Positions 46,970 through 58,126 of a stretch of 64,000 nucleotides of DNA are shown here, in pieces. A model generated the notes under the pieces. It made no database searches. It was not told the origin of the DNA and was given only the letters and a program-made list of their open reading frames with translations. Made by a program: the position numbers and the translations under genes. Numbering within the stretch: the first letter of the stretch is position 1; each line of letters starts with the position of its first letter. The stretch comes from Brasenia schreberi (lineage: Eukaryota > Streptophyta > Magnoliopsida > Nymphaeales > Cabombaceae), in assembly GCA_036023115.1 (NCBI GenBank), contig JAYKKT010000041.1, forward strand, positions 886,501 through 950,500, in the 5' to 3' direction.

Positions 46970-48531
46970 AAAAGGTTCTCTTGATAGACCAAAGTTATGT
47001 CATGGAGGCCTAACAAGACTTAGTTTTCTTCAACCTTTTATCATGTAAGTAATTTAGATTGGCCTTGCTCCTCAACACCCTTACTCACAGAATGAACCCG
47101 CCGGTCATGCTTAAACATGTAGCTCATGGCTTCATCGATTGTGACCTAGAGACGACTAAATGCATTTTAGGTATTTAATCAAAAAATTGCAGGGAAAAAA
47201 CTGGAATTGTGTTGTCATTAAGCATTCTATTAGTGTCAAGACATAGGTAAAGTACCATCATTGGAGCCAAAATCTAGCTCTCAAATTCAAGAACAAGTGT
47301 AAGAGTAGAAAAGAGCTTTTAGAGTGTGATGAGAAGATAAGAGAGTGATTTCATTTGAAAATTCGTCGAAAGACTAGGAAAAGTTCGCCGATGAGAAAAA
47401 AATTTCCATGACAAGAGTGTTGTCTTCTTGACATGAAGGCGGAACTAGAGAATGACTGATGAGAAATTTGAATCAAACCCATGTGTTAATTTTACTTTCT
47501 TTTTCTTTTTCGGGTACAATACAAAGGCTGAAGGCAGATGCATGCCCCGGCAATCAAACTTATGACCTCCAACATGTGACTCGACTCCGTAACCAGATGA
47601 GCTCTCACTCGTTGTGGAGGCTCACCCATGAAATTTATAATAAACATAATTCAATGCCTTAAGGATAAGCAAAATCATAAAACACACTTAAAAGGGTTGG
47701 AAAACTTTCAAGAAAACACAAAAGTTTTTTTTTTTTTTTGATAGGCAAGATGAGGTTAGGCTGACCCGAACTGGTTGCATTGAAGATTTAAATAGAAGGC
47801 ATTCACTCATGTGGGGTTATTACACTCATCACCTTCTAACTGTTGCTACTTCTTTGCTAGAAGATTTGATAATCATCTTCTGGGGGATATTACACCCAGG
47901 ATTCATACTGTCGATTCCATGGCGGCCGAGCTAACCATCTAGCAAGAATGTAGAATCCATCGAAATCTCGAAATTTCGAAGCCGGTCAGCCATTGCTCGC
48001 TCTCTATGCTCACCATAGACAACTTCAACCAGCCCCTGAGAGGGGGAATCCATTGATTTGGGGAGATTGATCTGAGCTCAATGCACCTCTTTTTGCACCA
48101 TAAATTGAAATCAACACCTTCGCACCCAGAGCTTTAGCTCAACAGCAGGGTGTTGTAGCGCCGTTTCTGCTGGTGGGGAGTTCGACTCACAGAGGGTGCA
48201 TGTGTGGGTGTGTGTTAGGCTTAAGCCTCCTCTTTAACCAATAAAAACAAATCAACCAATTCAGGGTCAGTTAACGCACTCTTTATGTTATCATACTTGA
48301 GCTTGAAAATTTACCGTAAGTTTTCACGATAGGGCATGATCATCGAAAGAAACTTGAAGCAGCACAAAGAGCAATAACTCACCTCGCTAGGAGGTTGACT
48401 CACAAGGTTGAAAGTAACTATGGGAATATTGACTCAACCCGACCCAAACGGGGGCAGAAAATACCTGAAACTGAAACTGATTGGATCGCATATGGGGATA
48501 AGATGTCACATACCCAACCTATATTATATAT

Positions 48532-48574
<43 letters not shown>

Positions 48575-50090
48575 TGTATGTATGCAGGAAAATCATATTA
48601 CTTTTCAGTGGCATAAGTATAAATTCAATTTTTTGAAAGATTTTTTAAAATATATGAAACATAATGTTAGTATACTCATGTCTAAAAAAATAATGATTGA
48701 ATATAGGTGAGTAAATTCAATTACAAACACACAAACAAATATTATATATATTCATATTCATATATGTAATATAAACATACAAACATCAAATATATATATA
48801 TATATAACCCAATTTTGCTTTGGTAAACCCGAACCCGTATTCACCCCATTAAGGTTCGGTTCGGGGGCGGGGGGTAGGTATACCCGTCCCTGACCCTACA
48901 CGGTAAAATCCTTAGTTGAAATTGATGAGTTCAATACCAGGGATGCACAAGTGGCTTGGTTATCCCCATTGCACGAAAAAAAACAAAAAAAAAAAGCAAC
49001 TTGAAGCATAAAATGGTAACCAAAGATCGTGTTGATCTCATGGACCTTCTTCATCAACTACAAAATATTTTACCCGTCAAAAAAGTATAGGTGCGTACCT
49101 GGTGTATTTTTGACAATACAAGATAAATTAGTTATGTAATAATCACCAATTCTTAAGGTGAGCTTTTGATATATTTTTTTTCTCTGAAAATAGTTCTAGT
49201 AACGGGTCCAATCAACGGATCCATCCAACTCCCTGATCCAAACTACTTCTGTTCCAAAGCGTTCATGAGCAGCTCACCGTCGTTTTATGTGTGTGTGAGA
49301 GACAGAGAGAGCCCTCCAACAACCAAGAGCCCTTCTTTGGTCTCCTTTGAAAAAAAGTTGTAAGAAAAATGGCTCTAGACTTTGCACAAGAAGCAATAGG
49401 TCACTTGGCTAGGGGTTCAAATCACAAATTTAAGATCATGAGTTTGATATGCATCATACATCGTTCAAGTTTAATTAAGATGAATTAACATATTAAATAC
49501 AAATAAGCATTAAATTATGAGCAATTCAGTTCATTTGTCGACCCCGACTATAACTAAACTTTTTCTCATACTAGATGAGGTCGGTTAGATGGATTCTTTG
49601 TTTCCATAAAATCCGATCACGTGCCTTGCCAACCCTAGCTAAATAAAAAAATGAAAACCTACTAGTGAGAAAATAATTAAGACTTAGTTAAGTTGAAAGT
49701 GGAGAAATCTCAAAAGATCATCATACGCTTGTTTCAAACATCTATAAAATTTGTAAGTAATTTGCCATTAACATACGTGACAGGGGTATGGTTAACTATA
49801 CTTGTCTTTCAATTAAAAGAAAAAACATTTGAGAAATTAAAAGATTCATATTGACATCAAGTCTTATTTCAACTAGTAAGAGCTATAATACTCTTGGTAC
49901 CGGTGGAGAGTTCAACTAGTAAGAACATGTATATGTGTTAGGTTTTCGCCTCTTTTTATAAAAAGAAAAGAAAGAAAGAAAGAAAGAAAATATCTCGAAT
50001 AAACGCCCAAAGCTCAGCTTGATCGGGAGTTCGACTACTTATGGTGGGTGCACGTGTGTTAGACTTCAGCCTCTCTTTGTAAAAAAAAAA
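46970..50090. other. Intergenic, dense in SINE-like and microsatellite sequence
   Basis: No gene was recognised. Family 2 SINE-like units lie at 47,505-47,625 (minus), 48,376-48,420, 48,900-48,985 (ending in an A-rich tail) and 49,390-49,465. Family 1 units lie at 48,124-48,245 and at about 49,865-49,965 and 49,995-50,090, the last two ending in A-rich tails. A (GA)n run lies at 48,534-48,571. 48,810-48,900 is CCCGAACCCG/GGTTCGGTTCGGG-rich. 49,550-49,640 is a minus-strand RTE 3' fragment. Confidence 0.5.
48124..48245 (+). repeat. SINE-like Pol III-type repeat (family 1), best copy
   Basis: CTTTAGCTCAACAGCAGG fits an A-box and GGGGAGTTCGACTCAC fits a B-box. They are followed by GTGTGTTAGGCTTAAGCCTC, the family's 3' segment, which recurs in the copies at 24,100, 44,350, 46,020, 49,940 and 50,060. 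No terminal T-run tRNA end was found, so this is a retroposon rather than a tRNA gene. Confidence 0.65.
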
Positions 50091-50104
50091 TTGGACACTT
50101 TGAA

Positions 50105-50225
50105 TTGTTCTCGAGTCGTGTCTTATTTGTGTCTCGTTCTCGAGTCGTGTCTTATTTGTGTCCTGTTTTCGAGTCGTCTCTCTTGCGTGTCATGCGAGTC
50201 GTCTCTCTTACGAGTCGCATTAAAT
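50105..50225. repeat. Short tandem repeat of TCGAGTCGTGTC units
   Basis: TTCTCGAGTCGTGTCTTATT is repeated with a period of about 31 bases, followed by degenerate CGAGTCGTCTCTCTT copies. Confidence 0.8.
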
Positions 50226-50559
50226 TGCCCCGAAACACGACTCACAAACCAACCTACGATAACAGCACAATCATCCTCTTTACGTTTTACCAAAACGTCT
50301 CCCAGAGGACTCAACCCATGAACAGCGCACCCGCGTCACGAAAATCTTAGCTTCAATTGCAGCCGCACGTTGAAGATCACACGATCTGGAAGCATTCTTC
50401 ACCGAAGATAACCGGCCAGAAACTAAGCTCATTAGATTAAATAGGTGACGAATCCACGGGACCTGGACTCGATGCTGCTTGTCCCCTTCGTCTGGAGAAT
50501 CCCAAAGCATTTTGCGGAACTCTAAACCGTGCGGGCCCCACCCTTCCATGTGCGCGCGC

Positions 50560-50934
50560 TTTGCCCCAACTCCCTCTGTGCTTCTTCACACACTCTCTCT
50601 CTCCGACATAGCGGTACTGGCGTCCCTGAACCATAGAGGAGGAAGAAGAAGGTAGCTTCTCTCTCTCTCACACTCTCTCTCTTCTGATTCCTGGAATCCT
50701 AGAGGAAGAAGATAGTGTCTCTGTGCGGTGATTTCTCCTTCTTGCGTTTCTCTCTCTCTAGTGATTTCTCTCTCCTGCATTCTCTCTGTCCCCTTCTCCC
50801 TCTCTCTCTCACACACACGCATCAGCGTCCCTGAACCCTAGAGGAAGAAGGTGGTCTCTCTGTGTGTGGTGATTTCTCTCCTTCATTCGCTGTCCGCGGT
50901 GATTTCTCTCCTTCATTCGCTGTCCGCGGTGATT

Positions 50935-51004
<70 letters not shown>

Positions 51005-51066
51005 CAGAAATGCCGTATAGCAACGAAGCGTAGAGAGAGAGAGATAGGAAAAGATATATAAAAAAA
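50560..51066 (+). promoter_or_regulatory. CT-rich leader/promoter region of the TMK-type gene
   Basis: Bases 50,590-51,001 are dense in CT repeats, with GAACCCTAGAGGAAGAAG-like words repeated three times (near 50,627, 50,695 and 50,832). Two and a half perfect 30-bp units start GGTGATTTCTCTCC at 50,868, 50,898 and 50,928. The pure (CT)n run is 50,936-51,001. This is typical of plant 5' leaders. The transcription start is not determined. Confidence 0.5.
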
Positions 51067-53885
51067 ATGGAGATTAGAAGTTTTGGGCTCAAACGGGCAC
51101 CGTTTTTCTCCGTGGTGGTCGTGCTACTGCATTTGACTGCGGCAGAGTCGCAAACCGATCCGGCGGACGCACAGGTGATGCGCGACCTTGCTGCGGCCGT
51201 CGACCTGGCGGGTTCGCTCGGGTGGGATACCTCGACGGACCCTTGTGGATGGAGTTTTGTTTCCTGTGGCTCCGATGGACGGGTGACCGCGCTCCGGCTC
51301 TCCGGGAACGCTCCCGGCATCGGTCCGGAACCTCACTGCCCTCACGACGCTCGAGCTCCAGAGAAACGCGATCACCGGCCCTCTCCCGATCTTCGCCGGA
51401 ATGTCATCGCTCCAGATCGCAGTCCTTCACAACAACAGTTTCTCATCGATCCCGCCGGACTTCTTCTCCGGGCTCACCGCCCTTCGCGGGGTATACCTCG
51501 ACCGTAATCCTTTCGCGGCGTGGTCGGTTCCGGCGAGCCTTAAGGACGCATCTTCCCTCGTTAATTTCTCTGCCAATGCCCCGAACGTTACGGATGAAAT
51601 TTCGACCTTCTTGGGCTCCGAATTCCTGAGCTTGATCTCGGTCTGCCTTGCTTATAACTCGCTTTCCGGCGGCATCCCGATGAGCTTTGCAAACTCGCAG
51701 TTGCAGGTTCTCTGGCTCAACAACCAGCTGGGGACGAAACTCTCCGGCCGGATCGACGTCCTAACGAACATGACCCAGCTCGTCCAAGTCTGGCTGCAAT
51801 CGAACGCCTTCTCCGGACCGGTGCCAGACCTCTCTAATCTCAAATCTCTCTCTGAGCTCAATCTCCGGGACAATGCCCTCACCGGCCCCGGCCCTCCCTC
51901 ACTTGCATTGCTGCCGGTGCTCAAGAGCGTCGTGATCACCAACAATTTGCTTCAGGGAAGCTTCCCGGAGTTTCCCAAAGGGATCGCTGTCGACAGCGTT
52001 CCAGGATCGAATAGGTTCTGCCTGACGACCCCGGGGAACTGCGATCCCAGGATTGTCAATCTCCTTTCGATTGCGAAGGCGGTTGAATACCCGGCGGAGC
52101 TTGCGGATAGCTGGAACGGAAGCGATCCTTGCAAGGGGTGGCTTGGGATCAGCTGCGATCCGAAGGGTAACATCACGGTCATCAACTTCGAGAACCGCGG
52201 ATTCTCCGGCACAATCTCGCCAGAATTCGTGAAATTACAGTCTTTGCAGAAACTTCTGCTCTCGAGAAACAATCTTACCGGGACGATCCCGCAGGAGATC
52301 GATACAATGCCCATTTTAACAATGCTGGATGTTTCAAATAACCTCCTCTCCGGAAAAATGCCGGCTTTCGCCAAAAATGTGGTTGTGATCACAAATGCGA
52401 ATCCCAATCTCGGTAAAGATACCGTGCCAGGAACCTCATCACCGACGAACTCAGATCTGAACTCCGGTGGATTGAATGCTCCAAGTAGCTCTGGACCTAG
52501 TGGAAGTGGGAAAAGATCGACAGTATCATTTGGTGTAGTGTTTGGTTCTGTGCTTGCTGGAGTGTGTGGCGTTTGCTTCTTGGGGCTAATCGGATTGTTG
52601 GTGTACAATAAAAAGACTAAGGGATTGAGAAGAACACAGGGTTCTAACACACTGGTGGTTCATCCCCAACTTTCAGGGTCAGATCCCAACTTGTTGAAGA
52701 TCACAGTCGCGGGTTTGAGTGGGGGAATGCGGCAATGGGTTCGCCACCGGCATCTTGTATCTCTTCTTGGTCACTGCTTGGATGGGAATGAGAAGCTTCT
52801 TGTGTATGAGTACATGCCTCAGGGGACGTTAAGCAGGCATCTTTTTAACTGGCTAGAAGAAGGACTGAAGCCACTGGAGTGGAGTAGACGATTGACCATC
52901 GCCTTAGATGTGGCAAGGGCTGTTGAGTATCTTCATAGCTTGGCCCATCAAAGCTTTATACACAGGGATTTAAAGCCTTCAAACATTCTCCTTGGAGATG
53001 ATATGAGAGCAAAGGTTGCAGATTTTGGTCTTGTGCGTCTTGCTCCAGAAGGAAAAGCTTCAATAGAAACAAGAATTGCAGGAACTTTTGGATATTTGGC
53101 ACCAGAATATGCAGGTGAATTGCATATTCAAGTTGGCTTTCTGCATTAGTCTTATCTGTACAAAACTAATGATGCATGATGCAAGTTATTGCATATCCTC
53201 ATATTCGATTTCTTATCACATCTTTAATCACAACCTTTCATTTCGGTAACACCTGAAATTAGATATTCTTGGTGAATGGTCATTGATAGAGTTTTGGCAA
53301 TGCGAGTATATGACTTTTTAGATTAGTTTTCTTATTTTGCTAATATTGGTGCTTGTGGTAGTTACTGGGCGCTTAACAACCAAGGCAGATGTATTCAGTT
53401 TTGGTGTGATTCTTATGGAATTGATTAGTGGCAGACGAGCACTAGATGAAACTCAGCCTGAAGAAAGCATGCATCTAGTGACATGGTTCAGAAGGATGCA
53501 TCTCAACAAAGATACCTTCCGAAGTGCTATAGATCCTTCCTTAGAACTCACAGAAGAGACTCTTTCAAGTATTTTGACCGTTGCGGAGCTTGCGGGGCAT
53601 TGCTGTGCAAGAGAGCCATATCAGAGGCCTGATATGAGTCATGCTGTTAATGTGTTATCTCCACTTGTTGAGCAGTGGAAGCCAACTGATCCTGATGAAG
53701 ACGACTGCTACGGCATTGACCTAGACATGACTTTGCCTCAAGCGCTCAAGAAATGGCAAGCCTTTGAAGATGCACAAGTAGGGGCAAATTCCTACTCAAT
53801 GGCCAGCTTGGACAATACACAGACTAGCATCCCAACGAGGCCCTCTTGTTTTGCTGATTCTTTCACCTCCGCAGATGGACGATGA
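51067..53885 (+). pseudogene. TMK-type LRR receptor-like kinase, broken (frameshift and kinase N-lobe deletion)
   Basis: The locus has two exons, 51067-53114 and 53362-53885 (GT-AG, EYA|VTGR junction), as usual for TMK genes, which encode auxin-linked plasma-membrane kinases. Seen in order: signal peptide (FFSVVVVLLHLTAAES), an LRR-type N-cap (DPCGWSFVSC), LRRs, the central non-LRR island ([15 protein letters not shown]), further LRRs, a transmembrane helix ([20 protein letters not shown]), the kinase part HRDLKPSN (about 52,958), DFG (about 53,021) and [11 protein letters not shown], and the family's C-terminus SFTSADGR. There are two defects. The frame shifts by one near 51,301-51,310, between VTALRLSG and [11 protein letters not shown]. 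Between KITVAG (about 52,700) and [12 protein letters not shown] (about 52,739) only about 8 residues remain where TMKs have about 98, so the glycine loop, the catalytic Lys and the helix-C Glu are missing. Either the gene is dead or the assembly is faulty here. Confidence 0.85.
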
Positions 53886-54713
53886 GGGAGCAGAGAGATA
53901 GATGAGAAAAATAAGTTGTTTCCTTTGGGTGCAGTTGAAAAATGTTGTATTGTTTGTTCCAAATGTTTCAGTTTTCTGGTTTTCTATGGTGGTGGTGCTG
54001 TTGGTGTCGTCTGTAGCAGCAACACTGTGGGTGCAGTGCTTTGGTACATCTTCCCTCTCCGCTGTCTTTTTATCACTTTCGGCGTAAATAGATTTGAAAA
54101 GAATTTGTGATATTCAGCTCTTTTTCTTTGCATTGACAGTGCATATTAATAATCCACAAACGTACTGAACTGCTGCTACATAATCTTTTTCTCTTAGTAC
54201 ATTCGGATGGTCTCTGTAATGTGTTCACATTCAAGGTATTTGCACTTGTCTTACACATTTCTATGCTTTGCCTGACTGCTTCAATGAAATTTGGGGAGCG
54301 GACCAGATCTTTGGTGGATGCAACTAAAGTGTATCCCAGTCGCTTCTCGTGGGTTAAACTTGACGTGCCCTTTTATTATCACTTCTCTTATCCTCTCTTT
54401 ATATCCTTGATAAAAAGGTGCCATTATTCTTAATGTTTACTGGCAAAGTAGGATGTCTATGACTTGGTTATGTCATGTGATGTATATTTCATCATAATTG
54501 ATTGGTAACTGCTAGCAATCACTCAATAACAAATTAACAATGTTACCAGAACTCCCTTATTCAAGTGGCATGCACTGACTACCCTTGAAATTGCCTTGGT
54601 TGGTTTAGTCTTCAAGTATTCTGGATGTTACGCTCTGCTCTGTTAGGGATTTTGACACTATTATGTTGGAATATGGTCAATGATCATATTGCGGATTACC
54701 CTTTCTCTCTTTC

Positions 54714-54748
<35 letters not shown>

Positions 54749-56760
54749 ATACTACCAATGGTCATATTTTGGAATAGCATATGGGTTCAAGTATTCTCTC
54801 ATCATCTAGATAGCAAGTTCTGAAATAGCTTAAGAAGAGTGTTTCAAAGCCTTGTTTGATTCAAACCTGCTCTAAAAAAGTTGAGGGCATCGAAGATGGA
54901 AGTTAGCTCATGCTCTGAACTTCTGGCATCAGCCCTTCATTTGACTTAATGTGATGGGAAACCCTACCGTGACGATGGCAGTCCTGAGAAAGTCCTTGCC
55001 GCTAACAATATCTTTTGTTGAATCTCTCTTGGAGGGTGTCTCCACAAAGAAATATTCCTCGTTTGCTCGTAGTTGGCTGCACCTTGAACTCACGGGTTTG
55101 GGCCCCGCTTCTCTGCTTGATTCTTTCTTTCTCTGCCAAACAGCATTTACATCAGTGTTCTTTGTCTCGGTTTTAATTAATGATGCTCACAATGGAAGCT
55201 TGGATTGTGAAGAGGCATCTTACGATGGGACCAGGAGAAGCTTTTGGATATTTACATGATTGAAAACATGTGGGTCTCTCTGTCTCTCTCTCTCTCTCAA
55301 GAAGAGTATTATGGGTGTTGGTTCCTTTGTGAGAAAAGAATCGCATGTGATGCACTGTACCTTACTACCAAGGTTAGAATGTGTCACCAGACGAGCACCG
55401 AGACCTGTAAGGGGGTTTAGCCAAAGCATAAGCGCATGCAATCACTATCATCATTGTCTTTGGGTTGTGTTGTGTTTTGTGGATTGTGTTTTGAGTTATT
55501 GTGTCAAGTTAGTTTTATGAATCTAATATAGTTGGAGTCGGATCTGACTTGGATCCATGTTTGGGTTTCATGTGAATGACCTCCTTTGTAAGAGTGCCTC
55601 ATAGGATTCATGAGTTATATTTTCTATTGGGAGATAGGAGAGCAGCCAGTAGCGAGGAGAGAGAGGGTATCATCTTCTTTCTCTTGATGCATGTGTAAGC
55701 GACATTGAGGACCAACAAGTAGGCCAGATCTTCCTATTCTTCGGTTTGTGTGGCCTCCAAAGAGGGACTTCGTCTTGCAACTGCCCTAGAGAGTCAAAGA
55801 AGAGTCCCTTGTACTTGGCTTTTGATTATATTGATCCAAGCATTTTCTGATTTTAGATCCCAAGCAGTAGCTGATTTTGAATCCGTAGGGGTTTGCAGTT
55901 TCATATTTAAGGTTGTGTTTGTGTCGTGTGGTTTTGCAGCCGTGTTAAAAGCAAGTCAACCTGAACATGACCTTTTCTCGTGTGCTTGATCTCATAAAAA
56001 ACACTCTTTTAGCTCTCCCATATCGTGTTTTCATATTGTTATCTGCCAGTAACTTGTTGTTCACATTGAGTTTATCTCACATCATTTCGTGTTCGAGTCA
56101 ATAACAGGTCAATCTGAACAAAACCCCATTTTTTTCTTGTGTTAATTCATGCCCACAAGAATAAGGACTTGATGGTATTTGTATCATCCTTGCATGTCGT
56201 AATTCATGCCCACATCCAGCTGGTCTCGAGTTGGTGGTACCTATCCATATTAGGTTGTATATCTTCGACCCTTTTCCAGGGATCAACTGGCCTGGAAAGC
56301 ACGAATAACATCTCAAACCAGAATCTTATCTCATTGACAATCTTATACACCATCCGATGGGAATGAATGGTAGTTGGGTCCCAAAAGAAGAGCAAGTGAC
56401 CAACTTGATAGCTATACAAAGGCTGTGATCCAACTAAGCAAGTCCTTCTCAAGGATATGGATGGTGGATTCGCAGGCCCATCACGGTGTAATCACCAAAC
56501 CTAGGTTGCATGTGACCAATGTGGGCCGGGGATGTAAATCCAGACCCACATGTAGCGCTGGTAGTGAATCAAAGCTGCTGGTAGTTCAGCTCGGTTCAGC
56601 CTGTCGCTCGCTTGTTCATGCTCAGTTCGTTAACCTTATGAGCTGAACGATGAAGATGGTAAGCTTGACCTCCTTCCGCTCATTCGTGTGGGATTACAGG
56701 TGTATCAGGAAGGAGATGTTTTCACAGTGTTTGACTCCATCCTAGGGAGAATTACTGAGA
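53886..56760. other. 3' flank of the TMK-type locus and intergenic sequence
   Basis: No gene was recognised. (GT)n/(GA)n lies at about 54,714-54,748. Several open frames in 54,900-56,650 have no recognisable motifs. Confidence 0.45.
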
Positions 56761-56764
56761 GATA

Positions 56765-57090
56765 TAGACATGGCCAGTTCGAAACCGGCCCGGAACTGCA
56801 CTGCTGGCGGAACCAGCAGTAATGAGGACAGACTGAACTGGCTCCGGAACTGACTGAACCGACTCAAAATCAGAACTGACCATTCCAAACCGCTACTTAT
56901 TAAGCTTTATATATATTTTTAGCATCCATTCTCACATGTTGAATAGAGTTCGACTCCCACCAAGCACATTTGTGCTTTCTAAAAAATACTAACAGTTCTG
57001 AAGCCGAAACCACTCTAAAACCGGTGGTTCCGGAATTGGAACTGAAACCAGACATAGGATGGTTTGGTTCCGGTTGCCTGGAACCGGATC
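56765..57090. repeat. CGGTT-rich foldback-type repeat with tRNA-like core
   Basis: It opens AGACATGGCCAGTTCGAAAC and closes GGTTTGGTTCCGGTTGCC. The centre has CTCACATGTTGAATAGAGTT and GTTCGACTCCC, like the copies at 21,845 and 42,195. Confidence 0.7.
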
Positions 57091-57094
57091 TAGA

Positions 57095-58126
57095 GAGAGA
57101 TCTACATTTACGGAGCAGATTTTATTGCATTTGAAACTACAGCGATTCCAAAAGCTAAACATGGAGCTGCATACGCAATGGCAAAATATGCCAGGGAGGA
57201 AGGCTTACTCGGTTCTTTGACGATCTACTACCTCTCTATAATTTGCTGTGTATGAAACGCATTTAATCTGATCTTCGGCTGTACTTTTCTCATTTCAAGA
57301 AAGAAAAAGTTGGACTCGGAAGCAATAGTGGCAGAATATAACGGTGGCAGAAATTATAGCGGCGGCAGCAGTTATGAAATGAAATAGAAAGTAGTGGTGG
57401 ATGAATGATGATGCCTCCAAGAGAAATATTGGTTCAATCACCTTTTGATTTCTATAGTTGAATCAAACCAAGTTCCTCAGACCTATTAGAGTTAACCCAA
57501 ACAAGATATTAGTGACTCATAATAAGTAGAAATAGATTCTTTATAAAGACCTCTAAACAAGTGGGGTGGTGCACCGTGATGATATCGGCTCTGGATGGTG
57601 GCAGCAGCGGATGATGCAGCAGTGGCACTGGCTTCGGCAAGAACAGAGAGAGAGAGAGGACAAATGAAAGAAAAGTAATCTAACCCCGAGTTTTTATGCA
57701 TGATTGAATCAAACAAATTATCATAAGTTCAATAGCAGCTTTCAGTGTACACGGTCGCTTGGATGCAACCAGGCCGTTTGGGCTGTTGAACGTTATGCGA
57801 GTTTGAATGAGTTCATGAACAAGCTTCCAGAAAAGAAGAAAAGAGTGCCTAGATAACTGCCACGGCACCAAAATAATTCACCCCACCTGGCTGGAGCCCA
57901 GGTCGAAGTTGTCGGGCACGAGTTCGATGCCACAGGTTTTACGAAGGTTAACTGAAACAGAGCAAGGAGCAATATTTCCAATGGACAGCACAAGCATGAC
58001 ATAATATCATAACAACGCAAAAAGAGAAGTCCGCATTCATCTTCTCTAGGTTCATCTCGTTACAGAACAGAATCACGGCAATACCTTTCTTGGCCTTTTA
58101 GGTAAGAACAGAATCACTGCAGTAAA
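57095..58126. other. Intergenic, 3' flank of the HAKAI-type gene
   Basis: No coding sequence was recognised. 57,590-57,640 is GCAGCAG-rich. A SINE-like B-box word on the minus strand (complement of GAGTTCGATGCC) is near 57,920. The last few hundred bases are likely the 3' UTR of the minus-strand gene. Confidence 0.45.

Noticed and set aside
48124..48245. Possible functional tRNA gene
   Set aside because: A- and B-box-like words are present but no cloverleaf stems pair and many dispersed copies exist; it is SINE-like.
51952..52650. 232-codon minus-strand frame opposite the TMK locus
   Set aside because: Antisense shadow of GC-rich LRR and transmembrane coding sequence.
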